A stretch of 64,000 nucleotides of DNA from Bacteroidota bacterium (lineage in GTDB: Bacteria; Bacteroidota; JABWAT01), in the NCBI GenBank assembly GCA_023151185.1, contig JAKLJL010000004.1:73586-137585 (forward strand), written 5' to 3'. Shown here piece by piece: positions 1 through 8,766 of the stretch. The notes under the pieces are model-generated. The model was not told the DNA's origin. It did no database searches and saw only the letters and a program-made list of their open reading frames with translations. How positions within the stretch are numbered: position 1 is the stretch's first letter; each line of letters begins with the position of its first letter. Position numbers and translations under genes: made by a program.

Positions 1-832
1 TCCAGTGAATCCCTTTAACGAAATCGAACCGGAATCCGTCCAGATTCAGCCGGTTGGTCAGCCAGTTACCCCAGACGATCAGACTGTCACCAGCCGGAAG
101 CGGATTCCCATCCCAGTCGTGAAGTGCCACATCGTAGGCGAACGTATTCTTGTAAAACTCGAAATACCCCCACTGTGATCCGAAAATATCGGACGTGTTA
201 TCCGGATTGATGGCTCCGTTCGGGTAGACGTACTGGCCGCCGTTCCCCGGCGTACTTGAAAACCGGCCGGAGCCGTTCTTCAGGGAAAAGGCGGTAAAGG
301 AAACCCGTTTCGGCGGGGTGAAGGAACTGTCATTCTGGGTGTATAGGGAACCATCCCAACCCACATACCGGCCATCGACCAGTGAAAAGGGGAAGTAACC
401 GATGAACGGATTCTGCTCAGGGGATCCGCCGGACCGGTGATTCAGAACAATATCCATGTATACTTCAACACCATTGGCATGGAGCTGGTCAATGGCATTT
501 TTCAACTGGGTAAAGGTCCCGTACCGGGTGGGGATAAAGGCGCCAAACCCCGAAGTCTGGTCACCGCCCCGGCTGTCAAATTCCCCCAGGTCAAAGTAAT
601 CGTAGGGAGTGTATCCCACATCCGACCGGCCGGCATTTCCTTTCGAGGGCGGTGGAAACCAAACCGATTTGATTCCTGCCCGGGCAAGCTGAGGTGCCCG
701 CATGGCCAGTGAATCATACCAGGTACCGCCGGGATAGGTGTTCCAGTAAAATCCCTGCAGCAAGGTCGGATCCTGTGCCTTTACCAGCAGGGGGGAAAGG
801 AAAAACGCCAGAAGAATCAGTTGTTTTTTCAT
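1..832 (-). CDS. Secreted alpha-amylase (GH13), C-terminus beyond the window
   Basis: Starch-degrading glycoside hydrolase of family 13, exported to the periplasm or outside. Reading leftward from the ATG at 832, 277 codons are present before the window ends. A Sec signal peptide (MKKQLILLAFFLSPLLVKAQ) precedes a catalytic barrel with WFPPPSKG, GYTPYDYFDLGEF, region I (DIVLNHR, about residue 125) and region II (GFRFDFVKG, about residue 270), which carries the predicted nucleophile Asp. The general acid Glu and the last catalytic Asp lie off the left edge, so catalytic completeness cannot be judged. A TATCTTTA element (minus strand, 857-864) lies about 25 bases upstream of the start and may be its -7 box. 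Confidence 0.9.
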   Translation of the reverse strand, partial: MKKQLILLAFFLSPLLVKAQDPTLLQGFYWNTYPGGTWYDSLAMRAPQLARAGIKSVWFPPPSKGNAGRSDVGYTPYDYFDLGEFDSRGGDQTSGFGAFIPTRYGTFTQLKNAIDQLHANGVEVYMDIVLNHRSGGSPEQNPFIGYFPFSLVDGRYVGWDGSLYTQNDSSFTPPKRVSFTAFSLKNGSGRFSSTPGNGGQYVYPNGAINPDNTSDIFGSQWGYFEFYKNTFAYDVALHDWDGNPLPAGDSLIVWGNWLTNRLNLDGFRFDFVKGIHW

Positions 833-1059
833 ATCATCACCAGATGTCAGGAGATGTAAAGATACAACTTATGCCGGAAAGTTGGGAATAAAAGGAGAAA
901 ACCAGCCGGCCGGCTGAAGGAAAGGAAACGGCAGGGCAATGGGCACCTTTATACAGCCAACCAGTCCCGGCGGTAACTTATTTTTACATAAAAAGACATT
1001 TTGGTTGCTTATTTGAGTCCGGGTTTCGCATATTTGATCAGAACGCTTAGGATTGACTG

Positions 1060-1314
1060 ATGACATTAACTCTGGACTATACACCCATCAGCTGCAGCTG
1101 GCACGACCGCCTGATTCAGGCCTGTGAACGGAGGGAATCTCTGCTTCTTGAGATTTCTGTCGGGGATCACCACCGGGAATTCCGGTTTATCCCGGTTGAT
1201 ATTTTTACCCGGGACTCTGCCGAATGGCTGAAGTCAGATCAGGGAGAATTGATCCGGCTTGACCGGATTGTATCGGTAAACGGAGAACCTCTGGCAGGCG
1301 TCTGCCAGATTTAA
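1060..1314 (+). CDS. rof: Rof/YaeO-like Rho-binding antiterminator
   Basis: Small 84-residue cytoplasmic protein. It matches the layout of E. coli Rof, which binds the primary RNA site of transcription terminator Rho and blocks termination: YTPISC near the N-terminus, a following AC (QACERRESLLLEI), and a C-terminal LIRLDRIVSVNGEPL corresponding to the ELRLDKITSF segment of Rof. Length is the same as the known family. It stands alone, convergent with the lipoprotein gene that ends 9 bases beyond it. The AT-rich leader from about 960 to 1059 has no clear promoter. The identification rests on remembered family sequence, so it should be treated as likely rather than certain; the alternative is another small SH3/OB-like RNA-binding fold. 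Confidence 0.72.
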   Translation: MTLTLDYTPISCSWHDRLIQACERRESLLLEISVGDHHREFRFIPVDIFTRDSAEWLKSDQGELIRLDRIVSVNGEPLAGVCQI

Positions 1315-1323
1315 CCGGCAAAA

Positions 1324-2061
1324 TTACTGATCAGTACACTGGGTCCTGGTAAACACCAGATCCGGAATGTCTGTTAAAACCAGGATCAACTGGTCTTCTG
1401 TTAATCCTGACTGAATGGCCCCGCTTAGCTGTTTTTTCTGCTGACTCTTCTTACTTCGCAGTAGAAAACCCAGATTTTTAATCTGTTTCCCTGCAGCTAT
1501 TACGGGACTGCATCCGCCTGAATTTGGTCCCTCTGCCGTCAGTACCCACCTGTTGCTTTTAATCCAGACCGGCGGATTTTGTGAATTCCCCCAATCGATC
1601 AGTTTTCGGCTTATTGAACTGTCAAGAGCATCCGGGAAGGCCATCCGGCAGAATAGTCCCCTTCTTTCCAGATAGTCCAGCATCTGTTCGGGATACCGGA
1701 TCAGGTCCATCGAATCCAGAATTTCTTTTCTTTCTACAGCAGAAAATTGAGCCTCGATCAGAGTATCCGCCCAGGGTGTCACCGTCAGCGACGGAAAGGA
1801 AACCACAGTACAGGTTTCCTCCAGTGTGTACTCGGTTTCCAGAAGATCTGCCCCGGTTTTGTAAAAAACAGCGTAGGGGCGATCCAGAAATGAGGAAAAC
1901 CGCAGAATCCGGTTAATCACCTCCCGGCCGGTTGGCTTCCCGGCATTTTGCGGGTAGGTCTCGGGTGAAAGTCCTGCAGAACCATCCGTCAGATCCCGGT
2001 TACAGGAAGTTAAAAGAAGCGATAGCAGAAGGGGGAAACCGATGCTAGCTCTATTCTTCAT
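1324..2061 (-). CDS. Lipoprotein of unknown function
   Basis: 245 residues with a lipoprotein signal: hydrophobic segment then LLTSC, so Cys20 would be the acylated residue. The mature part has no domain I recognise. It carries a conspicuous C-terminal basic stretch (LLRSKKSQQKKQ) and a few scattered Cys. It is the last gene of a tightly spaced minus-strand group (10 bases after the 165-residue membrane protein), which suggests an envelope role shared with the upstream DUF2167 and membrane proteins. Function unknown. Confidence 0.7.
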   Translation of the reverse strand: MKNRASIGFPLLLSLLLTSCNRDLTDGSAGLSPETYPQNAGKPTGREVINRILRFSSFLDRPYAVFYKTGADLLETEYTLEETCTVVSFPSLTVTPWADTLIEAQFSAVERKEILDSMDLIRYPEQMLDYLERRGLFCRMAFPDALDSSISRKLIDWGNSQNPPVWIKSNRWVLTAEGPNSGGCSPVIAAGKQIKNLGFLLRSKKSQQKKQLSGAIQSGLTEDQLILVLTDIPDLVFTRTQCTDQ

Positions 2062-2071
2062 AGCCGTCCTC

Positions 2072-2569
2072 TCAGGTTAAAACCAATGGGTCAGAAATTT
2101 CATGCCAGATGGTTCGGATCCGGGCTGCCTCAACCGGCTTTCCGTTTGACCGGCAAAGTTCCTCCAGATCTTTCAGAATGGCCAAAATGGCCGGGACCAG
2201 GGGGGATTCTGCCGGGAGTTTCAGTTTCAGTTCCGAAATCAGTTCTTCATCCGGAATCAGATGAAGGCGGTCTGCCAGCGGATGGGAAAAAACAGCAGCC
2301 ATATCCCGGTCGGGAATTCCCAGACGCCGCTGCCCGAAATCTTCGGTCAGATCCCGGCACCAACCGGGGACCTGACCGGCGAAAACCCGGTTGATCAGCA
2401 GAACAAACTCACCAAAAAAGACAAGATTTTCCGGTCTTTCCTGCTCAGCAGCCCGGGCCTTCTCAGGCTCCGGTGTGACGGTGCGGTTTTTTCCGCCAAA
2501 ATTCAGCACCAGCGAAACCAGCCAGTATCCCAAAATAAAAGCGCCGGCAATAATCAGCCAGAGAGTCAT
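2072..2569 (-). CDS. Single-pass membrane protein of unknown function
   Basis: 165 residues. Residues 1-24 form one hydrophobic segment (MTLWLIIAGAFILGYWLVSL) that probably anchors the protein in the inner membrane; the rest is soluble and mostly helical, with no recognised motif. The start codon overlaps the stop of the upstream 375-residue membrane protein by 4 bases (ATGA), a sign of translational coupling and probably of physical association of the products. The stop is 10 bases before the lipoprotein gene. Function unknown. Confidence 0.7.
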   Translation of the reverse strand: MTLWLIIAGAFILGYWLVSLVLNFGGKNRTVTPEPEKARAAEQERPENLVFFGEFVLLINRVFAGQVPGWCRDLTEDFGQRRLGIPDRDMAAVFSHPLADRLHLIPDEELISELKLKLPAESPLVPAILAILKDLEELCRSNGKPVEAARIRTIWHEISDPLVLT

Positions 2570-3693
2570 TCAGTACCCCCTGAGGCTTTAAGCGGTATTT
2601 CAGGGCAGTCTGAACAGGTTTCCCTGCTTGAAGTATAAACCGTCAGACATCTCGGGCAAAAATAAGCACCGGTGCCGGAAATCTGGGGTTGGGGAAAATT
2701 TCCCAATTGGCGGATCCGGTCCAGAAGCTGATCATTCATCCAGCGGATGGCGGATTTAATTTCCACGGGCTGACCGGATGCCGATACCGGCCAGGACAGA
2801 TCCCGGATCATCTCCCCGATCACCCGGTCTCTTGACTCACCGGCAAGCAGAATCTGTGCCGCCGCTGCCGGATGAAGTCCCTCCAGCGCACGGGCCGAAA
2901 TCCGGTCACCCGACCGCAGGGTATAGAACGGAGAGATGAGTAAATGCAGGAACCGGCCGGCTTTTACCCACCGGGACGGAATCCCCTGACCGGGTTTTTC
3001 TTTTTTCCAAACTGTAACGACCTGAATCAGATGCAGAAGAAGTCCGCCGGAAAACCAAATAATAGCTGTTTCGGCAAACCCGAAAACCAGAATCAGAGCC
3101 GGAAGCACGACAAAAAGAAAAATCCAGACGATACTGGTAATCCGGTTAACGACAGCCACCGTTTGATCGGCAGCCGTAATCTGCTTTCTCCCCCGTTCTG
3201 TTTCGAACCTGAAACTGATTTCGTCCTGAATACGCCGTTCCCTGGCCGGAGAGGGCAGAGATTTCATGGTTCTGAAAAACAGGAGCCAGCGGCTGGCTTC
3301 GGCCTCGTTCAGACAGTCAACCGGGGGGAACCCGTTCAATGAAAGTTCCCGGCCGTTTTGCCTTACATCCTGCAGGTCTGGCCAGTGAATAAAATGTACC
3401 GGGTCCCGTTGCGGTCTGAGCCCGGCCGGAGTCAGAGGCGGGAGAAGGGCAATTCCCTGTGGTGAAAAGGCAAACGGCAGGTGGGCTGCCGGCATCAGGC
3501 GGCCAAAAGGCGGAACCGGAAATCCGGCCGCCAGCCCCTTTTTCTCATTTCCGAGAAACTCAAGCGGAGTCCCGGCAGTGACCTTTCCGCCCGGCCAGAC
3601 CCGGAACAGAACAGAATAGTGGGTTAACCAGACTGAGCACTCGGCCAGGTAAATCAGAATCAGGGCCGGAATGACCCAATCGAGTCCGGCCAT
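2566..3693 (-). CDS. Membrane protein with C-terminal zinc-ribbon-like motif, unknown function
   Basis: 375 residues. There is a hydrophobic N-terminal segment (about 5-25) and two adjacent membrane segments in the middle (about 185-225, VWIFLFVVLPALILVFGF and the following stretch), with soluble regions between. The last 30 residues contain two Cys pairs, CPRC and, after eleven residues, CSDC, which look like a zinc ribbon. It begins 3 bases after the stop of the DUF2167 gene and overlaps the next gene by 4 bases, so the group is almost certainly one operon. I do not recognise a family. Confidence 0.72.
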   Translation of the reverse strand: MAGLDWVIPALILIYLAECSVWLTHYSVLFRVWPGGKVTAGTPLEFLGNEKKGLAAGFPVPPFGRLMPAAHLPFAFSPQGIALLPPLTPAGLRPQRDPVHFIHWPDLQDVRQNGRELSLNGFPPVDCLNEAEASRWLLFFRTMKSLPSPARERRIQDEISFRFETERGRKQITAADQTVAVVNRITSIVWIFLFVVLPALILVFGFAETAIIWFSGGLLLHLIQVVTVWKKEKPGQGIPSRWVKAGRFLHLLISPFYTLRSGDRISARALEGLHPAAAAQILLAGESRDRVIGEMIRDLSWPVSASGQPVEIKSAIRWMNDQLLDRIRQLGNFPQPQISGTGAYFCPRCLTVYTSSRETCSDCPEIPLKASGGTE

Positions 3694-3696
3694 GAA

Positions 3697-4593
3697 TCAG
3701 GGGGTCTCATCCGGAGTCTGACCCGGTTCAGATTTTTTTTCCTCTTCCTTCTTCTTTTCCTTCCGGCCGGTCAGGAATTTCCAGACGGCGGAACCGGCGG
3801 CAACCAACCCGACTGCAATCAGTTTCCAGAACGCAACAAGCGCCTTTAAGATTGTATTGAAAAACCCGGATTTAACCGCCAGTGCCGCAGCACCACCCAG
3901 CACAAGAGCTGTAAGTCCGTACTCGGCAATTTTATCACCTTCCCGGAATTCAGCATATTTATTTCCTGAAGTGAAAGAAAAACTGTCGAGCGATTTTCTG
4001 AAAGGTTGAAGGTTTTGGTGATAGTTTTCAGGTCCGGTTACCAGGGTAACTTCCATCACACCCTGGCGGCCAAGCAGTTTGATGGTATGATTGATGAACA
4101 CCGAACTGCCTTCCGATATCCCCCGTATGGCATATTCCAGATTGTTGGTTACCGGGTTGTAATTCGGTGCCGTTGCCCAGCCCAAAATAGTCATTTTCGG
4201 AAAACCCTGCTCGGCCCGGGCTTCATTTGCACCCTCCATGTTTTCCTGCATGGCTTCCATCATTGCCGTTGAATCAAGGTCGTCCTTTTCATCATCTTTC
4301 ACGTACCCGATATCGGAGTACTCGAAAACCGTCCACCAGCCGTCAACCGTATCCAGCACCATCCCGACTTCCTGCCCGGAGGTCAGGTTCTGATTGTACA
4401 CCAGAAATTTACGGGCATCATCGCCATTGCCGAAAATCTGGTGCTCCGACAGGGTGATTTCGGCCAGTTCCCCCATCAGAGCCTTTCCTGGTCCATACTG
4501 CCAGCGGATCGGACTGGTTTCGGTTTGGGTTGTATCCTGTGCAAAAACAGTCAGGGTTGAGAAAAGAAGTGCAATTGTCAAAACCGGCTTCAT
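3697..4593 (-). CDS. DUF2167 family membrane-anchored protein
   Basis: 298 residues from the chosen ATG. The frame is open to a GTG at 4623, but the ATG at 4593 begins a normal signal peptide (MKPVLTIALLFSTLTVFAQ) and has CCAAAGGGCG just upstream, so I prefer it. DUF2167 signatures are clear: IRWQYGPGKALMGELAEI, GYVKDDEKDDLD, ANEARAEQGFPKMTILGW and an IKLLGRQGVMEVTLV segment. The C-terminal quarter has two hydrophobic segments (YGLTALVLGGAAALA and the VAFWKLIAVGLVAAG region) followed by a very basic/acidic tail rich in Lys and Glu. DUF2167 proteins are widespread envelope proteins without an established activity. It heads a four-gene minus-strand operon. Confidence 0.85.
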   Translation of the reverse strand: MKPVLTIALLFSTLTVFAQDTTQTETSPIRWQYGPGKALMGELAEITLSEHQIFGNGDDARKFLVYNQNLTSGQEVGMVLDTVDGWWTVFEYSDIGYVKDDEKDDLDSTAMMEAMQENMEGANEARAEQGFPKMTILGWATAPNYNPVTNNLEYAIRGISEGSSVFINHTIKLLGRQGVMEVTLVTGPENYHQNLQPFRKSLDSFSFTSGNKYAEFREGDKIAEYGLTALVLGGAAALAVKSGFFNTILKALVAFWKLIAVGLVAAGSAVWKFLTGRKEKKKEEEKKSEPGQTPDETP

Positions 4594-4741
4594 AAACGCC
4601 CTTTGGGATGTGGTAATTTTCACAAAAATGAGACCCGGTTAATCTGAAATCAACCGGCCTGTGCAAGACCTGAATTAAATAGCTGTTAGAACGGCCCGCT
4701 GGCCCGTTGCCTGCTGTCTTGCCACAAACCTGGTTTTCGCT

Positions 4742-4749
4742 TATCTTTT
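4742..4749 (+). promoter_or_regulatory. Possible Bacteroidota-type promoter for the glutamate-synthase-like gene
   Basis: TATCTTTT (7 of 8 to the Bacteroidota -7 box TAnnTTTG) with TTG at 4719-4721, a 20-base spacer. It lies about 29 bases before the preferred start codon. Inferred from pattern only. Confidence 0.4.
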
Positions 4750-4777
4750 CGGAAAATTCTGATCGGGAGGGATGGAT

Positions 4778-6361
4778 ATGGATGGAAGCTGGATGTCGCT
4801 GATTACCTTCGTCCTGGTTGTGCTCATGATTTCGGCACCTGTTGTTTTTGTTGGATTTATCTACTTCCGGAATAAATTTCAGTCCGGCCACTCCATTCTC
4901 AGAAAGCATCCCCTGCTGGGGACGCTCCGGTATCTGATTGAAAAACTGGGACCCGAATTCCGGTTTTACATCACCGATGCGGATAACGAAGGCACACCCT
5001 TCAGCCGGAATCACTTTACCGCCATTGTCTTTGCTGCGAAATACTGCAAAACCGTTATCGGATTCGGATCCAAACGGGATTTCAGTCAGCCCGGGTTTTA
5101 CCTGAACAACTCCCTTTTCCCCAAACAGAATTCAGAATTGAAGGTAGATAATTCCTTCAGTTTTAAAACCCACAAATATGAAGTGGTGAGTGAAGGGATC
5201 TTTACCAGGAAGCAAACTTCTTCCTGGGTTGACGTCCGTCCCTGGCAGTTGACTGAAGAAGAGGCTATTCTGTTCGGCCCGTCCCGCAGAACTCCCTATG
5301 CGGCAAAAACCTGGTTTGGCTGTTCTGCAATGAGTTACGGCTCCCTCGGCGCCAACGCCATCGAAGCCATTAACCGGGGCCTTGCCCTGACCGGGTCGGG
5401 CTGGCACAACACCGGTGAAGGCGGAATTTCGCCGTTTCATCTGAAGGGCGCCGATGTTATTTCGCAGATCGGTTCCGGGAAATTCGGATACAGGACCCGG
5501 GACGGAAAACTGGACTGGAATCTGGTGGCTGAAAAGGCCCGGATCCCCGAAGTGAAACTGTTCGAAATTAAGCTTCATCAGGGAGCAAAAATCAAGGGCG
5601 GGCATCTGGAAGGAGCCAAAGTGACTCCGGAAATAGCTGCGATCCGGAATGTCGAAGCCTGGAAAACCATCTCCTCACCCAACCGGTTCGATGACTTTAA
5701 TTCGGTAGATTCCCTGCTCGACTTTATAGAAAAATTTCAGGACGTTTCGGGAAAACCGGTGGGAATAAAAGTGGTGATCGGGAGTGATGTTTCGCTTGAC
5801 GACCTGTGTCAGAGAATGAAAGACCGGGGAACCGGACCCGATTTTATAACTGTGGACGGCGGGGAAGGCGGATCCGGGGCAACCTATAAGGAAATGGCGG
5901 ATACCATGGGGTTACCGGTCTTTTCGGGTCTGGTTATTGCTGATGATACCCTTCAGAAATACGGACTCCGTGACCGGGTTAAGCTGATTGCCTCGGGGAA
6001 ACTTCACAGCGCCGACCAGATCTGCATTGCTCTGGGTCTTGGAGCCGATGCGGTAAATATCGCCCGTGGATTTATGATCGCAGCCGGATGTATCATGACT
6101 GAAAAATGCCATACGGGGCAGTGCCCTGTAGGTGTTGCAACCAATGACCCTGATTATATGAAGGCGTTGGTGGTTGAGGAGAAAATGTACCGGGTGGCCA
6201 ATTATGTTACCACCCTCCGGGCTGCCTGTTTCTCTCTGGCAGCCGCCTGTGGTGTCGAATCTCCCGTACAGCTTAACCGCCGCCATGTAGTTTACAAGTA
6301 CGGTGATTACCGTACCATTCGGGCAGACCGGCTGTTTTCAGGCACTGCACCTCTGAATTAA
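4778..6361 (+). CDS. Glutamate synthase-related FMN/Fe-S protein, single-domain
   Basis: 527 residues from the ATG at 4778, chosen because GGGAGG at 4765-4770 is 7 bases upstream; an in-frame ATG at 4772 is too close to it. The protein has an N-terminal membrane segment (about 5-28), then the FMN-binding TIM barrel of the glutamate synthase large subunit: SAMSYGSLG, NTGEGG, KLHQGAKIKGGHL, VDGGEGGSGA and GADAVNIARGFMIAAGC. The 3Fe-4S ligands are in CIMTEKCHTGQCPVG (three Cys near residue 440-450). There is no glutaminase domain and no GltD partner next door, so it is of the stand-alone membrane-anchored class (YerD-like), whose substrate is not settled. It is monocistronic here. Confidence 0.88.
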   Translation: MDGSWMSLITFVLVVLMISAPVVFVGFIYFRNKFQSGHSILRKHPLLGTLRYLIEKLGPEFRFYITDADNEGTPFSRNHFTAIVFAAKYCKTVIGFGSKRDFSQPGFYLNNSLFPKQNSELKVDNSFSFKTHKYEVVSEGIFTRKQTSSWVDVRPWQLTEEEAILFGPSRRTPYAAKTWFGCSAMSYGSLGANAIEAINRGLALTGSGWHNTGEGGISPFHLKGADVISQIGSGKFGYRTRDGKLDWNLVAEKARIPEVKLFEIKLHQGAKIKGGHLEGAKVTPEIAAIRNVEAWKTISSPNRFDDFNSVDSLLDFIEKFQDVSGKPVGIKVVIGSDVSLDDLCQRMKDRGTGPDFITVDGGEGGSGATYKEMADTMGLPVFSGLVIADDTLQKYGLRDRVKLIASGKLHSADQICIALGLGADAVNIARGFMIAAGCIMTEKCHTGQCPVGVATNDPDYMKALVVEEKMYRVANYVTTLRAACFSLAAACGVESPVQLNRRHVVYKYGDYRTIRADRLFSGTAPLN

Positions 6362-6474
6362 CGGGCTGACCTCCTGCTCCTGGTCCAGATCTAACATTAA
6401 CCTAATTTGATTTCTGATAAAAAAACCGGAATTTTGGTCTTCATCCGTTTAATTCATCAGGAAATCTGTCTAAC

Positions 6475-7218
6475 ATGAGCCGGAAAAGTCTGTTAGTCTT
6501 CTCCTTTTTGTTTTTTTCTGCCCCTCTCCTGGCAGCCGAAGTCCTCGATTTTGCATTGGTTTTCAAGTCTCTTATCCAGGACAAATCCCTGATATCCGGC
6601 TATAGACGGACTGTCTTCAATCAAAACATTGACCTGATCGGGAGGGTTGACCCCTTTCTGATCCCGGTTTACCTCGAAATTCTCAATCTGCCGGATTCGG
6701 ACCAGAAAGCCCGTAAGCTGACCCGCTTGAATGACCGGATCAGTTTTATGAGTTCCCGGTTCAACCAGCATCTTGATGACTTGAGTCTGCTTGCCGGAAA
6801 AGATTCTTCTCTGGATGATAATACCTTCAAAAAAGTCCTGGACCTTCTTGGTAAAATGCGGATTCGAATCAACAACCCCTCAGGCCCGGATTCCACAGCT
6901 TTCCCATTGGATTCGGATGATTTTTTCCCTGTTTATCTTTATTTAACCGGCAGACCCGGTCTTTCCCGGTTACCCGATACAGATTACCGCAGTTTGGTCG
7001 GGTCCCTGTCTTTACAGGCAGCGAAAAATCTGGTTGATCTGCTCAGGATTGCAACTGAACTGAAATCCATCCGGGCTGAGGACATTGCCTATACTTATCA
7101 AATAAACTGGGCCTGGACCGAGCATCACAAACTTAAAGTAATTCTTCCTGCCGCAGCCTTTTACCGGGCCCTGGCAGCCAGCCTGAACCCAGCACCTCGG
7201 GCGCAACCCAATGAGTGA
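6475..7218 (+). CDS. Secreted protein, paralogue 1 of a three-gene family (short form)
   Basis: 247 residues with a signal peptide (SLLVFSFLFFSAPLLAAE). It matches the N-terminal half of its two downstream neighbours: a shared core of the form R-x-VFNQ-x-I-x-x-x-G-x-V-x-P-x-LIP-x-Y (here RRTVFNQNIDLIG then VDPFLIPVYLEIL), followed by a charged helical stretch. It lacks the C-terminal beta-rich part of the other two and ends soon after TYQINWAWTEHHKL. It could be a soluble periplasmic relative of the longer forms or a truncated copy, although its frame is intact. No family recognised. Confidence 0.75.
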   Translation: MSRKSLLVFSFLFFSAPLLAAEVLDFALVFKSLIQDKSLISGYRRTVFNQNIDLIGRVDPFLIPVYLEILNLPDSDQKARKLTRLNDRISFMSSRFNQHLDDLSLLAGKDSSLDDNTFKKVLDLLGKMRIRINNPSGPDSTAFPLDSDDFFPVYLYLTGRPGLSRLPDTDYRSLVGSLSLQAAKNLVDLLRIATELKSIRAEDIAYTYQINWAWTEHHKLKVILPAAAFYRALAASLNPAPRAQPNE

Positions 7219-7280
7219 AACAGATTCAGTTTTTTTATATTCAATTTACCCTTAAAACCACATTCTGACCTGATAAACAC

Positions 7281-8747
7281 ATGAACCTCTTCCGATTTTC
7301 ATCCCTTAACATCGTTTCTGTTCTGGTTTTTGCCGGAGTTATTTCCTTCTGGTCTGATAGCACTGCCCAACCGGATTATGCCCGGATTTACCGGCGGTTT
7401 TTCGAAAACAAAACAGTGATAACCGGAGACAACCGGCTGGTTTTCAACCAAAAAATTGAACGCCTGGGAAAAGTCAATCCCTACCTCATTCCCGGTTACA
7501 TCCGCCTTTTGAATAAATACCAGAACACACAGGAAAACCCGGATTATCAGGCGTTTGACAGAATCCGCCGGATTTACGAAGCCAAATTCAACCGGGATCT
7601 GCGCCGGGAACTGGATGATCTGGAAGCCGATGAAACCATCCCTTCCATAAAAAAATGGACTGTGGCCCGGGATATTAAGAACATCATGGTGATCGAAATT
7701 CCCGGATCACCCGGCGACACAGCCACACTTAATCCAGAACCTGGAGATGCCTTTAAGGTGGCCCTTTTTTTAAGCAAAAACTCTGAGCTGGCTGAAAACT
7801 CGTGGACGGATTACCAAAAAATGGTGGATTCTCTTGGCAAAGAATCCATCACGAAAACAATCCTTGGATTCAGGGCGGCAAAAGCCGACCCCACTTTTGA
7901 ATCCGACCAGATTATTGCCTCATGGACAAATTCCTGGTTCTGGCGAAACCAAAAGAACCTGCAGGAAAATGACCTTCCGGAAAGGCTTTACCGTCTTCTT
8001 TCCCAAAGGGAATCAGGTGCTGATTATTTTAACTGGCTGAAATCGAATACTATACTCAGAAAAATAGATCCCGGAAGCTACCACCTCACATTTTCCCTAA
8101 GTTTCGGTCCGGGCTTTCTTTCAGATGCAGATCTTGGAACCTATACACAGGATTTTATCGCAGTTACCCGTGTGACACCCTTTAAAGCCGAACATCGTGA
8201 AAGCAATTATATGGGTTACACTCAGCTATGCCTCAGGTGGACTGATTCAGACTATCCACTGAATTCGCTTAATTTTGTTGTATTTGGCTCTGCAAAAAAC
8301 AGCCCGCTTAGCCATGCTGAAACGTGGAAGGAAGTCTATTCGTCAGTCGGATCCGGTCAGTACCGTGACGATTATAATTATTCGTTTCAATGCACAAACG
8401 CTTCGGCAAGCTGGAAAACTTTCAGTTGGGGAATTTTTCTTCCGGCATACTCCTGGAAAGGGGTCTCGGCAGAGGCCGGGTTTATTCAAACCAGGTCTTC
8501 AGTAACTTATAAAGGGCAACTATCCTACACGCTGTTATTACAACGTGTCGAAATTGAAACCGGACGGGTAGTTATTAATTACACGCCATATAAGAATGAA
8601 ACGAAATTTGAGGAAAAAGTCTCTACGTCAGAAACCCGTTTCGCCTACCGGATCCAATGGAAAACCCCCTGGTTTCTGGAAACGGCAATTACCGGTACTT
8701 CCGGATTTTGGACGGCAACAGCAGGAATCCGGCTTTCAACCAATTAA
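7281..8747 (+). CDS. Secreted protein, paralogue 2 (helical N-domain plus beta-rich C-domain)
   Basis: 488 residues. After a signal peptide (ends near DSTAQ) comes the shared core NRLVFNQKIERLGKVNPYLIP, then a charged helical segment (FNRDLRRELDDLEADETIP) that aligns with paralogue 3. From about residue 265 the sequence alternates polar and hydrophobic residues and is rich in Tyr, Trp and Ser (YHLTFSLSFGPGFLS, YMGYTQLCLRWTDS, FAYRIQWKTPWFLETAITG), as in an outer-membrane beta-barrel or sandwich. It starts 62 bases after paralogue 1 and ends 19 bases before paralogue 3, so co-transcription is likely. Function unknown. Confidence 0.78.
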   Translation: MNLFRFSSLNIVSVLVFAGVISFWSDSTAQPDYARIYRRFFENKTVITGDNRLVFNQKIERLGKVNPYLIPGYIRLLNKYQNTQENPDYQAFDRIRRIYEAKFNRDLRRELDDLEADETIPSIKKWTVARDIKNIMVIEIPGSPGDTATLNPEPGDAFKVALFLSKNSELAENSWTDYQKMVDSLGKESITKTILGFRAAKADPTFESDQIIASWTNSWFWRNQKNLQENDLPERLYRLLSQRESGADYFNWLKSNTILRKIDPGSYHLTFSLSFGPGFLSDADLGTYTQDFIAVTRVTPFKAEHRESNYMGYTQLCLRWTDSDYPLNSLNFVVFGSAKNSPLSHAETWKEVYSSVGSGQYRDDYNYSFQCTNASASWKTFSWGIFLPAYSWKGVSAEAGFIQTRSSVTYKGQLSYTLLLQRVEIETGRVVINYTPYKNETKFEEKVSTSETRFAYRIQWKTPWFLETAITGTSGFWTATAGIRLSTN

Positions 8748-8766
8748 CCCGGCAGGAGTGTTACCT

